In this document: piece by piece, positions 1 through 5,771 of the stretch | Numbering within the stretch: the stretch's first letter is position 1 | How the letters are laid out: each line of letters opens with the position of its first letter | Assembly (NCBI GenBank): GCA_030042955.1 | Contig: JASHYQ010000231.1 | Location: forward strand, 1 to 9,717 | Direction of reading: 5' to 3' | From: Thermoplasmata archaeon | GTDB lineage: Archaea > Thermoplasmatota > Thermoplasmata > Lutacidiplasmatales > UBA184 | DNA: 9,717 bases | Translations under genes and position numbers: made by a program | The notes under the pieces: generated by a model | What the model saw: the letters and a program-made list of their open reading frames with translations, nothing else | What the model was told of the DNA's origin: nothing | Database searches by the model: none

Positions 1-777
1 GGGAAGCACGCGATCGGCGGGCCCGACATCCAGGAGTTCATCGCCTTCGCTACGGACCGCGACCCGGCGCGGAGCGTGGAAGCGGCGCTCCGTGTCCACT
101 CGATCCTCGGGGAGGAACTGCACCGACGGTTTCCGGCCGCGGCCCTCGGGCGGGGGGACGAGGGAGGCTGGGTCGCCGCTATCGGGAACGTCGAGGCGCT
201 GGAACTGCTCGCGGCCGCCTGTGCCCGCGCGCGCGACGAGCTCCACACCGAGGTGCACCCAGGCCTCGACCTCGCCGCAAGTGAGTTCTACGACGGGGGC
301 CAGTATCACTACAAGGACCGGACCCTCGACCCTCCGGGTCAGGTCGCCTTTGTGGCGGAGCTCGTGGACAAGTACGGCCTGCGCTACTTGGAGGACCCGA
401 TCGAGCAGGAGTCGTTCGGGGGGTTCGCGGCGGTAACTCGCGCGGTCGGCGACCGGACCCTCGTGGTCGGGGACGACCTCTACGTCACCAACGCGGAGCG
501 CCTCCAGACCGGGAGCGCGGAGCACTCGACCAACGCGGTCCTGGTCAAGGTCAACCAGGTCGGCACCCTCACCGAGACCCTACGGACCGTCGACCTCGCC
601 CGCCAGGACGGGCAGGCGACCATCACGTCGCACCGGTCGGGGGAGGTCCCCGAAGGCTGGCTCGCCCACGTCGCCTTGGGAACGGGGGCGCGGGGGCTGA
701 AATGCGGGGTCCTCGGCGGGGAGAGGGTGGCAAAGCTAAATGAACTCCTGCGGCTCGCCCGCGTCCACGGTCCCTGA
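1..777 (+). CDS. eno: Enolase (phosphopyruvate hydratase), C-terminal part, 5' truncated by window edge
   Basis: Enolase interconverts 2-phosphoglycerate and phosphoenolpyruvate in cytoplasmic glycolysis/gluconeogenesis. The reading frame is open from base 1, so the N-terminal domain lies outside the window and 258 residues remain, covering most of the catalytic barrel. Enolase hallmarks appear in order. [12 protein letters not shown] is at the start. [11 protein letters not shown] (metal Asp) is near fragment residue 90, YLEDPIEQ (metal Glu) near 131, and VGDDLYVTN (metal Asp) near 158. [16 protein letters not shown] carries the catalytic Lys near 183, and SHRSGE (substrate loop) is near 210. 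[21 protein letters not shown] contains the second conserved Lys and the archaeal-style GGER-AKLNEL ending. All expected active-site residues in this part are present. It ends at TGA 775-777, just before rpsB. Linkage of eno to the S2 gene is common in archaeal ribosomal/RNA polymerase subunit operons. The family call is secure. Confidence 0.97.
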   Translation, partial: GKHAIGGPDIQEFIAFATDRDPARSVEAALRVHSILGEELHRRFPAAALGRGDEGGWVAAIGNVEALELLAAACARARDELHTEVHPGLDLAASEFYDGGQYHYKDRTLDPPGQVAFVAELVDKYGLRYLEDPIEQESFGGFAAVTRAVGDRTLVVGDDLYVTNAERLQTGSAEHSTNAVLVKVNQVGTLTETLRTVDLARQDGQATITSHRSGEVPEGWLAHVALGTGARGLKCGVLGGERVAKLNELLRLARVHGP

Positions 778-786
778 ACCCATGCC

Positions 787-794
787 GGAGGAGG
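787..794 (+). promoter_or_regulatory. Ribosome binding site of rpsB
   Basis: GGAGGAGG lies 5 bases before ATG 800. It favours ATG 800 over the upstream in-frame ATGs at 740 (inside enolase) and 782, neither of which has a visible Shine-Dalgarno motif at the right distance. Confidence 0.6.
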
Positions 795-799
795 AAGTG

Positions 800-1438
800 A
801 TGGTCGAGGAGCAGGCGGTGCCCTCCGACGGTCAGGACATCCGGCCCGGCGAGCTCCTGGTCCCTGAGGAAACGTACCTTACCTCCGGGGTCCACATCGG
901 GACCCAGCAGAAGTCGGCCTCGATGCGCCGATTCGTCCACAAGGTCCGCTTCGACGGTCTCCACGTCCTCGACGTTCGGGAGACCGACCGCCGCATCCGA
1001 TTCGCGGCGAAGTTCCTCTCGCTCTACCCGGCCGACAAGATCCTCGTCGTCAGCCAGCGCCAGTACGGCCAGAAGCCGGTCCGAGTGTTTGCGAAGACCA
1101 CGGGGGCGGTCTCCTTCGCCGAGCGGTTCGTCCCGGGCTGCCTCACGAACCCCAGCCTCCTCGAGTACTTCGAGCCGAAGGTCCTCTTCGTGACCGACCC
1201 GGCCACCGACCAGCAGGCGCTCAGCGAGGCGGTCTCGATTGGGATCCCGGTCGTGGGCCTGTGCGACGTCAACAACGAGACCCGGGACGTCGACCTCGTC
1301 ATCCCGGCGAACAACAAGGGGCGCGTGGCGCTCGCCACCGTCTACTGGCTCCTCGCGCGCGAGGTGCTCCGGGCGCGCGCGAACGGCGCCGAGGTCGAGT
1401 ACCCCCTCACCATCGAGGATTTCCAGGCCGCCCTCTAG
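800..1438 (+). CDS. rpsB: Small ribosomal subunit protein uS2 (archaeal type)
   Basis: This is a structural protein of the 30S subunit. From ATG 800 it is 212 residues, about the usual length for archaeal S2. It shows the archaeal signatures GVHIGTQQK (residues 30-38), [21 protein letters not shown], a GCLTNP segment, [30 protein letters not shown], and [21 protein letters not shown] (about 168-188). The start was chosen for the strong GGAGGAGG site. Starts at 782 or 740 would add 6 or 20 residues with no family support. It follows enolase after a 22-base gap and is probably co-transcribed with it. The stop is TAG 1436-1438. A short pyrimidine-rich run with TTTT (1463-1466) follows and could act as an archaeal U-tract terminator. 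A mostly lysine-poor but not acidic N-terminal tail (residues 1-18) precedes the conserved core. Confidence 0.96.
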   Translation: MVEEQAVPSDGQDIRPGELLVPEETYLTSGVHIGTQQKSASMRRFVHKVRFDGLHVLDVRETDRRIRFAAKFLSLYPADKILVVSQRQYGQKPVRVFAKTTGAVSFAERFVPGCLTNPSLLEYFEPKVLFVTDPATDQQALSEAVSIGIPVVGLCDVNNETRDVDLVIPANNKGRVALATVYWLLAREVLRARANGAEVEYPLTIEDFQAAL

Positions 1439-1462
1439 GGGGCGGAGCCCTCTCCCCCCTCC

Positions 1463-1469
1463 TTTTATC
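1463..1469 (+). promoter_or_regulatory. TATA-like box of the TrmB-family regulator gene
   Basis: TTTTATC stands out in a C/G-rich stretch. Its centre is about 25 bases before GTG 1491, the spacing expected if transcription starts at or next to the start codon (leaderless mRNA). The same T-run could also end the eno-rpsB transcript. Confidence 0.55.
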
Positions 1470-1490
1470 GGCCCCCCGCCTAGTGCTTCC

Positions 1491-2765
1491 GTGGCACGAC
1501 CGGGTTCGGGCCTAGCTCAACTTCTGGTCGAACACGGAGTGGCCGAGAAGCCGGCGCGCGTCTACCTCGCCGCCTGCCGGGCCGGTCCCCAGACCGCGAG
1601 CGAGCTCGCGCGCCTCTCCGCCGTCAACCGCGTCGAGGCGTACCGGTTCATCAAGCAGCTCACCGACGACGGGTTGCTGATCGCGACCGGAGGGCGACCC
1701 CAGCGGTTCGCCGCCCTCCCGCCCGCCCAGCTCGTCGACCGATGGATCCGTCGGGCGGCCGCGCGGGTGCAGCGCCTCGAGGCCGACCGCGAGAAGGTCC
1801 TCGCGGACTGGGAGGAGAGCCGGACCGAGTTTGACGACCACGACCCACGCAAGTTCGCGGTCCTCGAGGGGAGCTCCACGATCCATCGCTTTCTGCGGAA
1901 GCGGCTCGGCATGGCCGAGCACCAGGTGCTGGTGAGCGCCGGCGGGTTGACGCTCGGCGGCTTTCTCGAGGGCGGGGTCGACCGGGCGCTGCGCGAGGCC
2001 CAGCATCGGGGCGTGAAGGTGAAGGTCGTGACGGAGGTGTTCCCGCCGAACCTCGGGGCGGCCAAGCATTTCGCCACCTTCACCGAGCTCCGCCACGCCA
2101 ACGGGCCCGTGGTGAGCCGCGCGGTGGTCATCGACCGCAGCGGGGCCCTCGTGTTCGTCTCGGGCGAGGACGGGTTCGGCCCGACGGTCGACGAGCAGGT
2201 CGCCCTCTGGTCGTCGGCTCCGATGTTCACCCAGCTCGCACGGGATTACCACCGCCGGCTCTGGATGCCCGCCGAGCGCGCCGAGGCGCGGTTCGTCGAG
2301 CTCGAGAACCCGCCGACGGCGGTGCTGCCGGTCGTCGCGGGGAAGGAGGGGGTTCCGTTCCTCCGGCTCAAGGAGATCGCCAAGCTGGGCATGCGGGCCT
2401 CCGGCGTGAAGGAGTTCCGTCTCCACCTCCCGGAGCTGATCGAGACCATCGCTCGGCAGCTCGGCCGGGAGATCGCCAAGGAGGTCGATGGCTCGACCCC
2501 CGCCGAGGTAGGAGCCTCGCTCGCGCAGTACTACGAGACGCACACGATGGGCCACCTCGCCGTCCTCAAGGAGCGCCCGCTCAGCCTTCGGGTCACCGGG
2601 TGCTTTGCCTGCACGGAGGATTCTCCCGAGATCGGGCGCGTCATGTGCCCCCAGCTCCTCCGCTCGATCCTCGAGAGCCGCCTCGGCCACCGCTGGGAGG
2701 TCTCGAAACCGGACCCGACGAAGCACGCCCGCCGGGGCTGCACCTTCACCGCGACCGCCGCCTGA
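1491..2765 (+). CDS. TrmB-family transcriptional regulator with PLD-like middle domain and V4R-like C-terminal sensor
   Basis: A predicted DNA-binding regulator of 424 residues with three parts. Residues 8-78 form a winged helix of TrmB type (KPARVYLAACRAGPQTASELA, then VNRVEAYRFIKQLTDDGLL), followed by a basic helical linker (81-115). Residues 122-260 resemble the phospholipase-D-fold domain found after TrmB helix-turn-helix domains (VLEGSSTIHRFLRKRLGMAE, HRGVKVKVVTEV, AVVIDRSGALVFVSGEDGFG, YHRRLW) and have no HKD catalytic motif. Residues 290-424 resemble the V4R ligand-binding fold, with C371-x2-C374, IGRVMC (C386), LLRSILESRLG and GCTFTA (C417). The usual Cys of the V4R E-K-C motif appears to be missing (SKPDPTKHARR). 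The start GTG 1491 fits the upstream TATA-like box. The frame stays open upstream into rpsB, but that part is a shadow. The ligand and target genes cannot be read from sequence. The helix-turn-helix and middle domains are fairly sure, the V4R call less so. Confidence 0.85.
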   Translation: MARPGSGLAQLLVEHGVAEKPARVYLAACRAGPQTASELARLSAVNRVEAYRFIKQLTDDGLLIATGGRPQRFAALPPAQLVDRWIRRAAARVQRLEADREKVLADWEESRTEFDDHDPRKFAVLEGSSTIHRFLRKRLGMAEHQVLVSAGGLTLGGFLEGGVDRALREAQHRGVKVKVVTEVFPPNLGAAKHFATFTELRHANGPVVSRAVVIDRSGALVFVSGEDGFGPTVDEQVALWSSAPMFTQLARDYHRRLWMPAERAEARFVELENPPTAVLPVVAGKEGVPFLRLKEIAKLGMRASGVKEFRLHLPELIETIARQLGREIAKEVDGSTPAEVGASLAQYYETHTMGHLAVLKERPLSLRVTGCFACTEDSPEIGRVMCPQLLRSILESRLGHRWEVSKPDPTKHARRGCTFTATAA

Positions 2766-3149
2766 TCAGCCGAGCCACTTCCAGAAGTCGTCGCGCCAGT
2801 AGTCGACCTCCTCGTGGACCGGCCGAAGGGGAACCGGCGAGAGCCCCGACCGTTCGGCGGTGTCCAGCCGTTCGTGGAGCTGCTCGACCGACTCGTTCGA
2901 TAGGTCCTTCAAGATCGCCTCGAGCGCGGCGCCGAAGCCGAGGTCGAGCGCCCGTTCCGGGTGGCGCACCACCAGGCGATAATGGTGGTGCCCTCCCGAG
3001 CCCTGAACCCGGAGGACCTGCCAGTCGAGGTGCTCCTTCCGTTCGGACTGAAGTCGGAACGCGGCGAGGTTGCCAAGGGCTTTCGCCACGAAGTTGTCGT
3101 CCTCGAGGCCGGGCCGCAGGTAGATGCCGACCTCGACCCCTCGGTGCAC
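2766..3149 (-). CDS. Hypothetical protein, 127 residues
   Basis: I do not recognise this family. The protein starts with a probable beta strand (VEVGIYLRPG, residues 5-14) and a helix (NFVAKALGNLAAFRL). A strand or turn with a His cluster follows (SGGHHHYRLVVRHP, 51-64), then helices (ALEAILKDLSNESVEQLHERLD), and a Trp-rich end (YWRDDFWKWLG, 117-127). There is no Cys, signal peptide or membrane segment, so it should be cytoplasmic. Codons favour G/C in the third position like the neighbours, which supports a real gene over the overlapping short forward frames. The start is GTG 3149-3147. Its stop (TGA on the minus strand) directly abuts the stop of the TrmB-like gene, so the two are convergent with no gap. 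It diverges from the VOC gene. A weak TATA-like GCTATCG (3171-3177 read on minus) lies about 25 bases upstream. Confidence 0.7.
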   Translation of the reverse strand: MHRGVEVGIYLRPGLEDDNFVAKALGNLAAFRLQSERKEHLDWQVLRVQGSGGHHHYRLVVRHPERALDLGFGAALEAILKDLSNESVEQLHERLDTAERSGLSPVPLRPVHEEVDYWRDDFWKWLG

Positions 3150-3150
3150 G

Positions 3151-3171
3151 CACCCTCAGGGTTCCACCCTC
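3151..3171. repeat. Overlapping inverted and direct repeats upstream of the minus-strand hypothetical gene
   Basis: ACCCTCAGGGT (3152-3162) is a perfect dyad around one base. Its right arm AGGGT pairs again with ACCCT at 3166-3170, and CACCCTC occurs twice (3151-3157 and 3165-3171). The block sits just before GTG 3149 on the minus strand, between that start and its weak TATA-like box, so it could be an operator. It is short enough to be chance in GC-rich DNA. Confidence 0.35.
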
Positions 3172-3231
3172 GATAGCCTCGTCGTGGGGTCAGCGAAAGG
3201 TCTTCCAATGCCGGTGGATACGGGAGGCGGC

Positions 3232-3240
3232 GGAGGAGGA
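3232..3240 (+). promoter_or_regulatory. Ribosome binding site of the VOC gene
   Basis: GGAGGAGGA ends 5 bases before ATG 3246. It is a strong match to the anti-Shine-Dalgarno consensus and fixes the start. It implies a leader on this mRNA, unlike several neighbours that look leaderless. Confidence 0.65.
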
Positions 3241-3245
3241 CGTCG

Positions 3246-3653
3246 ATGCCGGCCAAGCAGCACGTCTCGGTGGAGAAGCCCTCGGTCTGGGTCGGGTCCA
3301 TCGTCCTGGATTGCACGGACCTCGAGAAGATGACCGCCTTCTGGCGGGCCGCCCTCCATTACGTTCCCCGCGAGCCCGCGACGAAGGACGGGGTCGTGCT
3401 GAAGGATCCCCAGGGGGTCGGACCCAACCTCTCGCTCAACCTCTCCTCCGAGGGACCCTCGGACGAGTACCGCCTTCATCTGGACCTCTACTCCCTCGCT
3501 CCCGGGAAGGAGGTTCAGCGGCTCCTCCGTCTCGGGGCGACCCTCGTGAAACCCGCCGAGGACGGACTCGACTTTGTGACGCTGGCGGACCCGGACGGGA
3601 ACCTCTTCGACGTCATCGACAAGAAAGGGTGGGCGTTCGGCCAGCGCGCCTGA
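3246..3653 (+). CDS. VOC superfamily (glyoxalase/dioxygenase-fold) protein
   Basis: A 135-residue single-module protein of the vicinal oxygen chelate fold. Typical features are the opening strand and helix WVGSIVLDCTDLEKMTAFWRAALHYVP (residues 15-41), the strand VVLKDPQGVGPNLSLNL (50-66), and RLHLDLYS with a candidate metal His at 78. KEVQRLLRLGATLVKP follows (88-103), then the closing FVTLADPDGNLFDVID (110-125), the usual DP-GN-F motif. The pattern is closest to the glyoxalase-like-domain proteins of unknown substrate rather than true glyoxalase I. Members of the superfamily act as metal-dependent lyases, dioxygenases or antibiotic-binding proteins, and the specific role cannot be told here. 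It is probably cytoplasmic. The start is fixed by GGAGGAGGA. A terminator-like hairpin lies just after the stop, suggesting a monocistronic unit. Confidence 0.88.
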   Translation: MPAKQHVSVEKPSVWVGSIVLDCTDLEKMTAFWRAALHYVPREPATKDGVVLKDPQGVGPNLSLNLSSEGPSDEYRLHLDLYSLAPGKEVQRLLRLGATLVKPAEDGLDFVTLADPDGNLFDVIDKKGWAFGQRA

Positions 3654-3660
3654 GAGGGGG

Positions 3661-3695
3661 GCCGGCCCGACGGCACGAGGCTCGAGGGCCGGTTT
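3661..3695 (+). terminator. Possible hairpin terminator after the VOC gene
   Basis: CCGGCCC (3662-3668) pairs perfectly with GGGCCGG (3686-3692) across a 17-base loop, followed by TTT (3693-3695). It begins 8 bases after the VOC stop codon. The T-run is short, and archaeal termination depends more on U-tracts than on hairpins, so this is tentative. Confidence 0.35.
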
Positions 3696-3780
3696 CGGCT
3701 CGGGTCCGCGTCAGCCTCTCGCTGGGGCGACCCCCGGTTCCGACCGATCTCACGACAGAGGGCGAAGGCGACCCTCCCGG

Positions 3781-3809
3781 ACCATGCTACGCCAGCGCAT
3801 GGTGTAGCA
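3781..3809. repeat. Interleaved inverted repeats upstream of tfb
   Basis: ACCATGC (3781-3787) pairs with GCATGGT (3797-3803). TGCTAC (3785-3790) pairs with GTAGCA (3804-3809). The two stems overlap and exclude each other as hairpins, but as duplex DNA they form two nested dyads. The block lies about 40 bases before the tfb TATA box, in the 230-base intergenic region that otherwise holds only the hairpin near 3661 and the promoter. It could be an activator or repressor site. Confidence 0.4.
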
Positions 3810-3838
3810 CGTGTAACCAACAAGCGCGACAGAAATCG

Positions 3839-3854
3839 GAAAAGACTATAAATA
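3839..3854 (+). promoter_or_regulatory. tfb promoter: BRE and consensus TATA box
   Basis: A purine-rich BRE-like GAAAAGA (3839-3845) runs into TATAAATA (3847-3854), the best TATA box in the window. A start site 25-27 bases downstream of its centre would fall near 3876, giving a leader of about 7 bases before ATG 3884. No Shine-Dalgarno motif is visible. Confidence 0.85.
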
Positions 3855-3858
3855 CGAC

Positions 3859-3875
3859 CGGGCGATTAGCGCCCG
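3859..3875. repeat. Inverted repeat between TATA box and start of tfb
   Basis: CGGGCG-ATTAG-CGCCCG is a perfect 6-base dyad with a 5-base spacer. It begins 4 bases after the TATA box and ends where transcription should start. A protein bound here would block polymerase recruitment, so it is a candidate operator, perhaps for autoregulation. Confidence 0.45.
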
Positions 3876-3883
3876 TAGAAGCT

Positions 3884-4975
3884 ATGAAGGCATCGACTGC
3901 GTCCACCGGCGCCCTGCGCGCGCATTCCACCTCGACCAAGACCCCCAGCCGGGCGGCTGGTGCGGCCACTCCCGGGGTCTCCGCCCCTCCCTCTTCGGAT
4001 ATCTGCCCGAACTGCGGGTCGTCCCACCTGATCCGGGACGAGATCCGAGGCGAGATCGTCTGCGCCGATTGCGGCCTCGTGGTCGACCAGAGCGCCCTGG
4101 TGAGCGACCGCGGCCAGCGCGGCTCGAAGGAGGACACGGGCCGGGAAGCGCGCGGCTGGGGCCCGGTGATCTCCCCGCTCATGCCCGACAAGGGTCTCTT
4201 CAGCGAAATCGGCGTTCCGACCCGGGATTTCCAAGGGAACTCCCTCTCCCGGAACACGTCCCTCAAGTTCTACCACCTGCGCAAGCTGAATCATCGGCTG
4301 CGCGCCGCACGGACCCACCAGCGGAACCTCGTGGTCGCGCTCGGCGAACTCAACCGCCTGGCGGGCGTTCTCGGCCTCTCGCGAGAGGTCAAGGAGTCGG
4401 CGACCTACATCTACCGGCGGGCCCTCGAGCACAAGGCGACCCGTGGAAAGAAGATCGTCGCGCTCGTTGCGGCCAGCGTCTATGCGGCGTGCCGGCAATG
4501 CCACGTCCCGCGGACGATGAAGGAGATCATCGCTCACTCGAAGGCGACCAAGATCGAGGTCGGACGCGCCTACACGCTGCTCGCCCGCGAGCTCAAGCTC
4601 GGCCTGAAGCCCGTCGAGCCGCGTGACTACCTCGTCCGCTTCACGCAGGACCTGAACCTCTCGAAGGAGGTCCGCCAGAAGGTGCTCTCGCTCCTCGAGC
4701 AGGTCGAACAGGTCTACTCCACGAGCGGGGTGCTCCCCAACGGGATCCTCGCGACCATCATCTACATCGCCTCGAACCTCATGGGCGAGCCGCGCAGCCA
4801 GGACCGGATCGCAGCGGTCGCGAACGTCACTCCGGTGACGATCCGCAACCACTACAAGGAGCTCCTCGATCTCCTCGGACTCCCCAAGAACCTTACCAAC
4901 CCGCAGGCCCGAGGCACGCTCCCCAGCGAAGCCGCTCCTGAGCTCGTGATCGACGCGGCCGCCGGCGGCCACTAG
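3884..4975 (+). CDS. tfb: Transcription initiation factor IIB (TFB)
   Basis: TFB bridges the TBP-TATA complex and RNA polymerase in archaeal initiation. The product has 363 residues. A Ser/Thr/Ala/Pro-rich tail (1-40) comes before the zinc ribbon ICPNCGSSHLIRD with IVCADCGLVVDQ, where C41, C44, C60 and C63 should bind zinc. The reader/linker (about 72-125) keeps PDKGL but lacks the usual EWR-F-x-EQ pattern. Two cyclin repeats follow. The first is about 128-220, with GKKIVALVAASVYAACRQCH and VPRTMKEI. The second is about 225-335, with YLVRFTQDLNLS, SGVLPNGILATIIYIAS, and SQDRIAAVANVTPVTIRNHYK, the last being the BRE-reading helix-turn-helix. A short tail ends in GGH. Start ATG 3884 is set by the strong TATA box 30 bases upstream. 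The frame is open far upstream but that part is not coding. Many archaea carry several TFBs, and the divergent linker suggests this may be an alternative one. Confidence 0.96.
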   Translation: MKASTASTGALRAHSTSTKTPSRAAGAATPGVSAPPSSDICPNCGSSHLIRDEIRGEIVCADCGLVVDQSALVSDRGQRGSKEDTGREARGWGPVISPLMPDKGLFSEIGVPTRDFQGNSLSRNTSLKFYHLRKLNHRLRAARTHQRNLVVALGELNRLAGVLGLSREVKESATYIYRRALEHKATRGKKIVALVAASVYAACRQCHVPRTMKEIIAHSKATKIEVGRAYTLLARELKLGLKPVEPRDYLVRFTQDLNLSKEVRQKVLSLLEQVEQVYSTSGVLPNGILATIIYIASNLMGEPRSQDRIAAVANVTPVTIRNHYKELLDLLGLPKNLTNPQARGTLPSEAAPELVIDAAAGGH

Positions 4976-5087
4976 ACCCGCCCACGCCCCCGCCGCGCGA
5001 GGAGCGTCCGTCGCGACCTGTCGCCCGCCCTCGACGTTGCCCCCGGGGTCCCGCTCGCGTTCCTCGCCACGTCTTGCCCCCCGGAAG

Positions 5088-5095
5088 GATATTCT
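5088..5095 (+). promoter_or_regulatory. TATA-like box of the GNAT gene
   Basis: GATATTCT is the only A/T-rich patch in the 142-base interval after tfb, which is otherwise C-rich. Its centre is about 26 bases before ATG 5118, fitting a leaderless transcript. A tandem TCGAGGG (5101-5107, 5108-5114) lies between it and the start. Its GAGGGG ends only 2 bases before the ATG, too close for a normal Shine-Dalgarno site. Confidence 0.5.
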
Positions 5096-5117
5096 GTAGC
5101 TCGAGGGTCGAGGGGCG

Positions 5118-5702
5118 ATGGTCTCTCTCAGCGGTAGGCTCGCGAGCGTACGGCTCCCGCTCCTGACGGAGCGGCTCGCGCTTCGACTTCCGGAGTTGGC
5201 CGACGTCCCCTTCCTGCTCCGCTGGATCAACGAGCCGGCCGTCTTTCGTCCGCTGGCAAGCCGGCATAGGCCGTACAAGCGACCGGAGGAGGTGGCGTGG
5301 GTGAAGCGCTCACGGAGAGCGGCATCGAAGGGAGAGAACCTGAATCTCGCCATCACGCTGCGCGACGGCCGCACTCACGTAGGAGGCATCGGCCTTGAGG
5401 TCCCGGATTGGGACAACGGCCACGGATGGATGGGCTACTGGCTGGCGCCGAAGTATTGGCACCAGGGGTACGCGTCGGAAGCAGCTTCCGCCATCTGCCG
5501 GCTCGCGTTTCGGGACCTCGCGATGCATCGGATCGATGCTTCGGTATTCGAGTTCAATCCGCGGTCCATGAGAGTCCTGCGCAAACTGGGGTTCAAGCGG
5601 GAGGGCCGGAAGCGAGATGTCCTCTTCCGGGGCGGTCGGTGGCACGACGAGGTCTCCTTCGGGCTGCTAGCCAGGGATTTCCGGCCGGTCGAGCCAAGGT
5701 AG
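5118..5702 (+). CDS. GNAT-family N-acetyltransferase, RimJ/RimL type
   Basis: A 194-residue acetyl-CoA-dependent transferase of the Acetyltransf_3 group, which includes enzymes acting on ribosomal protein N-termini and on small-molecule amines. LLTERLALRLPELADVPFL (residues 15-33) is the typical beginning. GYWLAPKYWHQGYASEA (106-122) contains the acetyl-CoA pyrophosphate loop. DASVFEFNPRSMRVLRKLGF (140-159) carries the conserved Asn-147, and GRKRDVLFRGGRWHDEVSF (163-181) is the usual closing strand pair. The protein is full length and probably cytoplasmic. The acceptor is unknown. Codon use is less GC-biased than in the neighbours: AGG at Arg51, AGA at Arg67 and Arg152, and several A- or T-ending codons, which may point to later acquisition. 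It probably forms its own unit behind the TATA-like box at 5088. Confidence 0.92.
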   Translation: MVSLSGRLASVRLPLLTERLALRLPELADVPFLLRWINEPAVFRPLASRHRPYKRPEEVAWVKRSRRAASKGENLNLAITLRDGRTHVGGIGLEVPDWDNGHGWMGYWLAPKYWHQGYASEAASAICRLAFRDLAMHRIDASVFEFNPRSMRVLRKLGFKREGRKRDVLFRGGRWHDEVSFGLLARDFRPVEPR

Positions 5703-5730
5703 ATTCGGCCCGCGCACGAACCTGACCGAT

Positions 5731-5759
5731 GCCCCGGAAAACCACATGAACTCCGGGGC
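5731..5759. repeat. Perfect 8-base inverted repeat over the putative nuclease promoter
   Basis: GCCCCGGA (5731-5738) and TCCGGGGC (5752-5759) are exact reverse complements around a 13-base spacer that holds the only A/T-rich sequence here (AAACCACATGAAC). The dyad centre, near 5745, is about 27 bases before GTG 5772, where a TATA box would sit. It may be an operator flanking the promoter, or a hairpin ending the GNAT transcript (GNAT stop at 5702). No T-run follows the hairpin. Confidence 0.5.
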
Positions 5760-5771
5760 CGCTGCGACCCT

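Noticed and set aside
740..799. Longer rpsB start at ATG 740 or 782
   Set aside because: 740 lies inside enolase and adds non-conserved residues. GGAGGAGG points to ATG 800, although 782 cannot be fully excluded.
1239..1490. Upstream extension of the TrmB-like frame into rpsB
   Set aside because: The translation there is Arg/Ser/Pro-rich shadow of rpsB. GTG 1491 matches the TATA spacing and the start of the helix-turn-helix domain.
1512..2726. 404-codon minus-strand frame opposite the regulator
   Set aside because: Antisense shadow of high GC3 codons, with no domain signal.
2961..3333. Two short plus-strand frames (2961-3176, 3124-3333) over the minus-strand gene and VOC leader
   Set aside because: No ribosome site or promoter, and the minus-strand frame has better codon character and composition.
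2600..3883. Upstream part of the long open frame leading into tfb
   Set aside because: It crosses the regulator, the minus-strand gene and the VOC gene with Arg/Pro/Gly-rich low-quality sequence. The TATA box at 3847 and ATG 3884 define the real gene.
3654..3883. Possible tRNA or small RNA gene in the intergenic region before tfb
   Set aside because: Hairpins are present but there is no cloverleaf, T-loop or conserved RNA pattern. Promoter and repeat explanations suffice.
3866..5374. 502-codon open frame on the minus strand opposite tfb
   Set aside because: A mirror of GC-biased codons in tfb. No recognisable domain, and tfb is certain on the plus strand.
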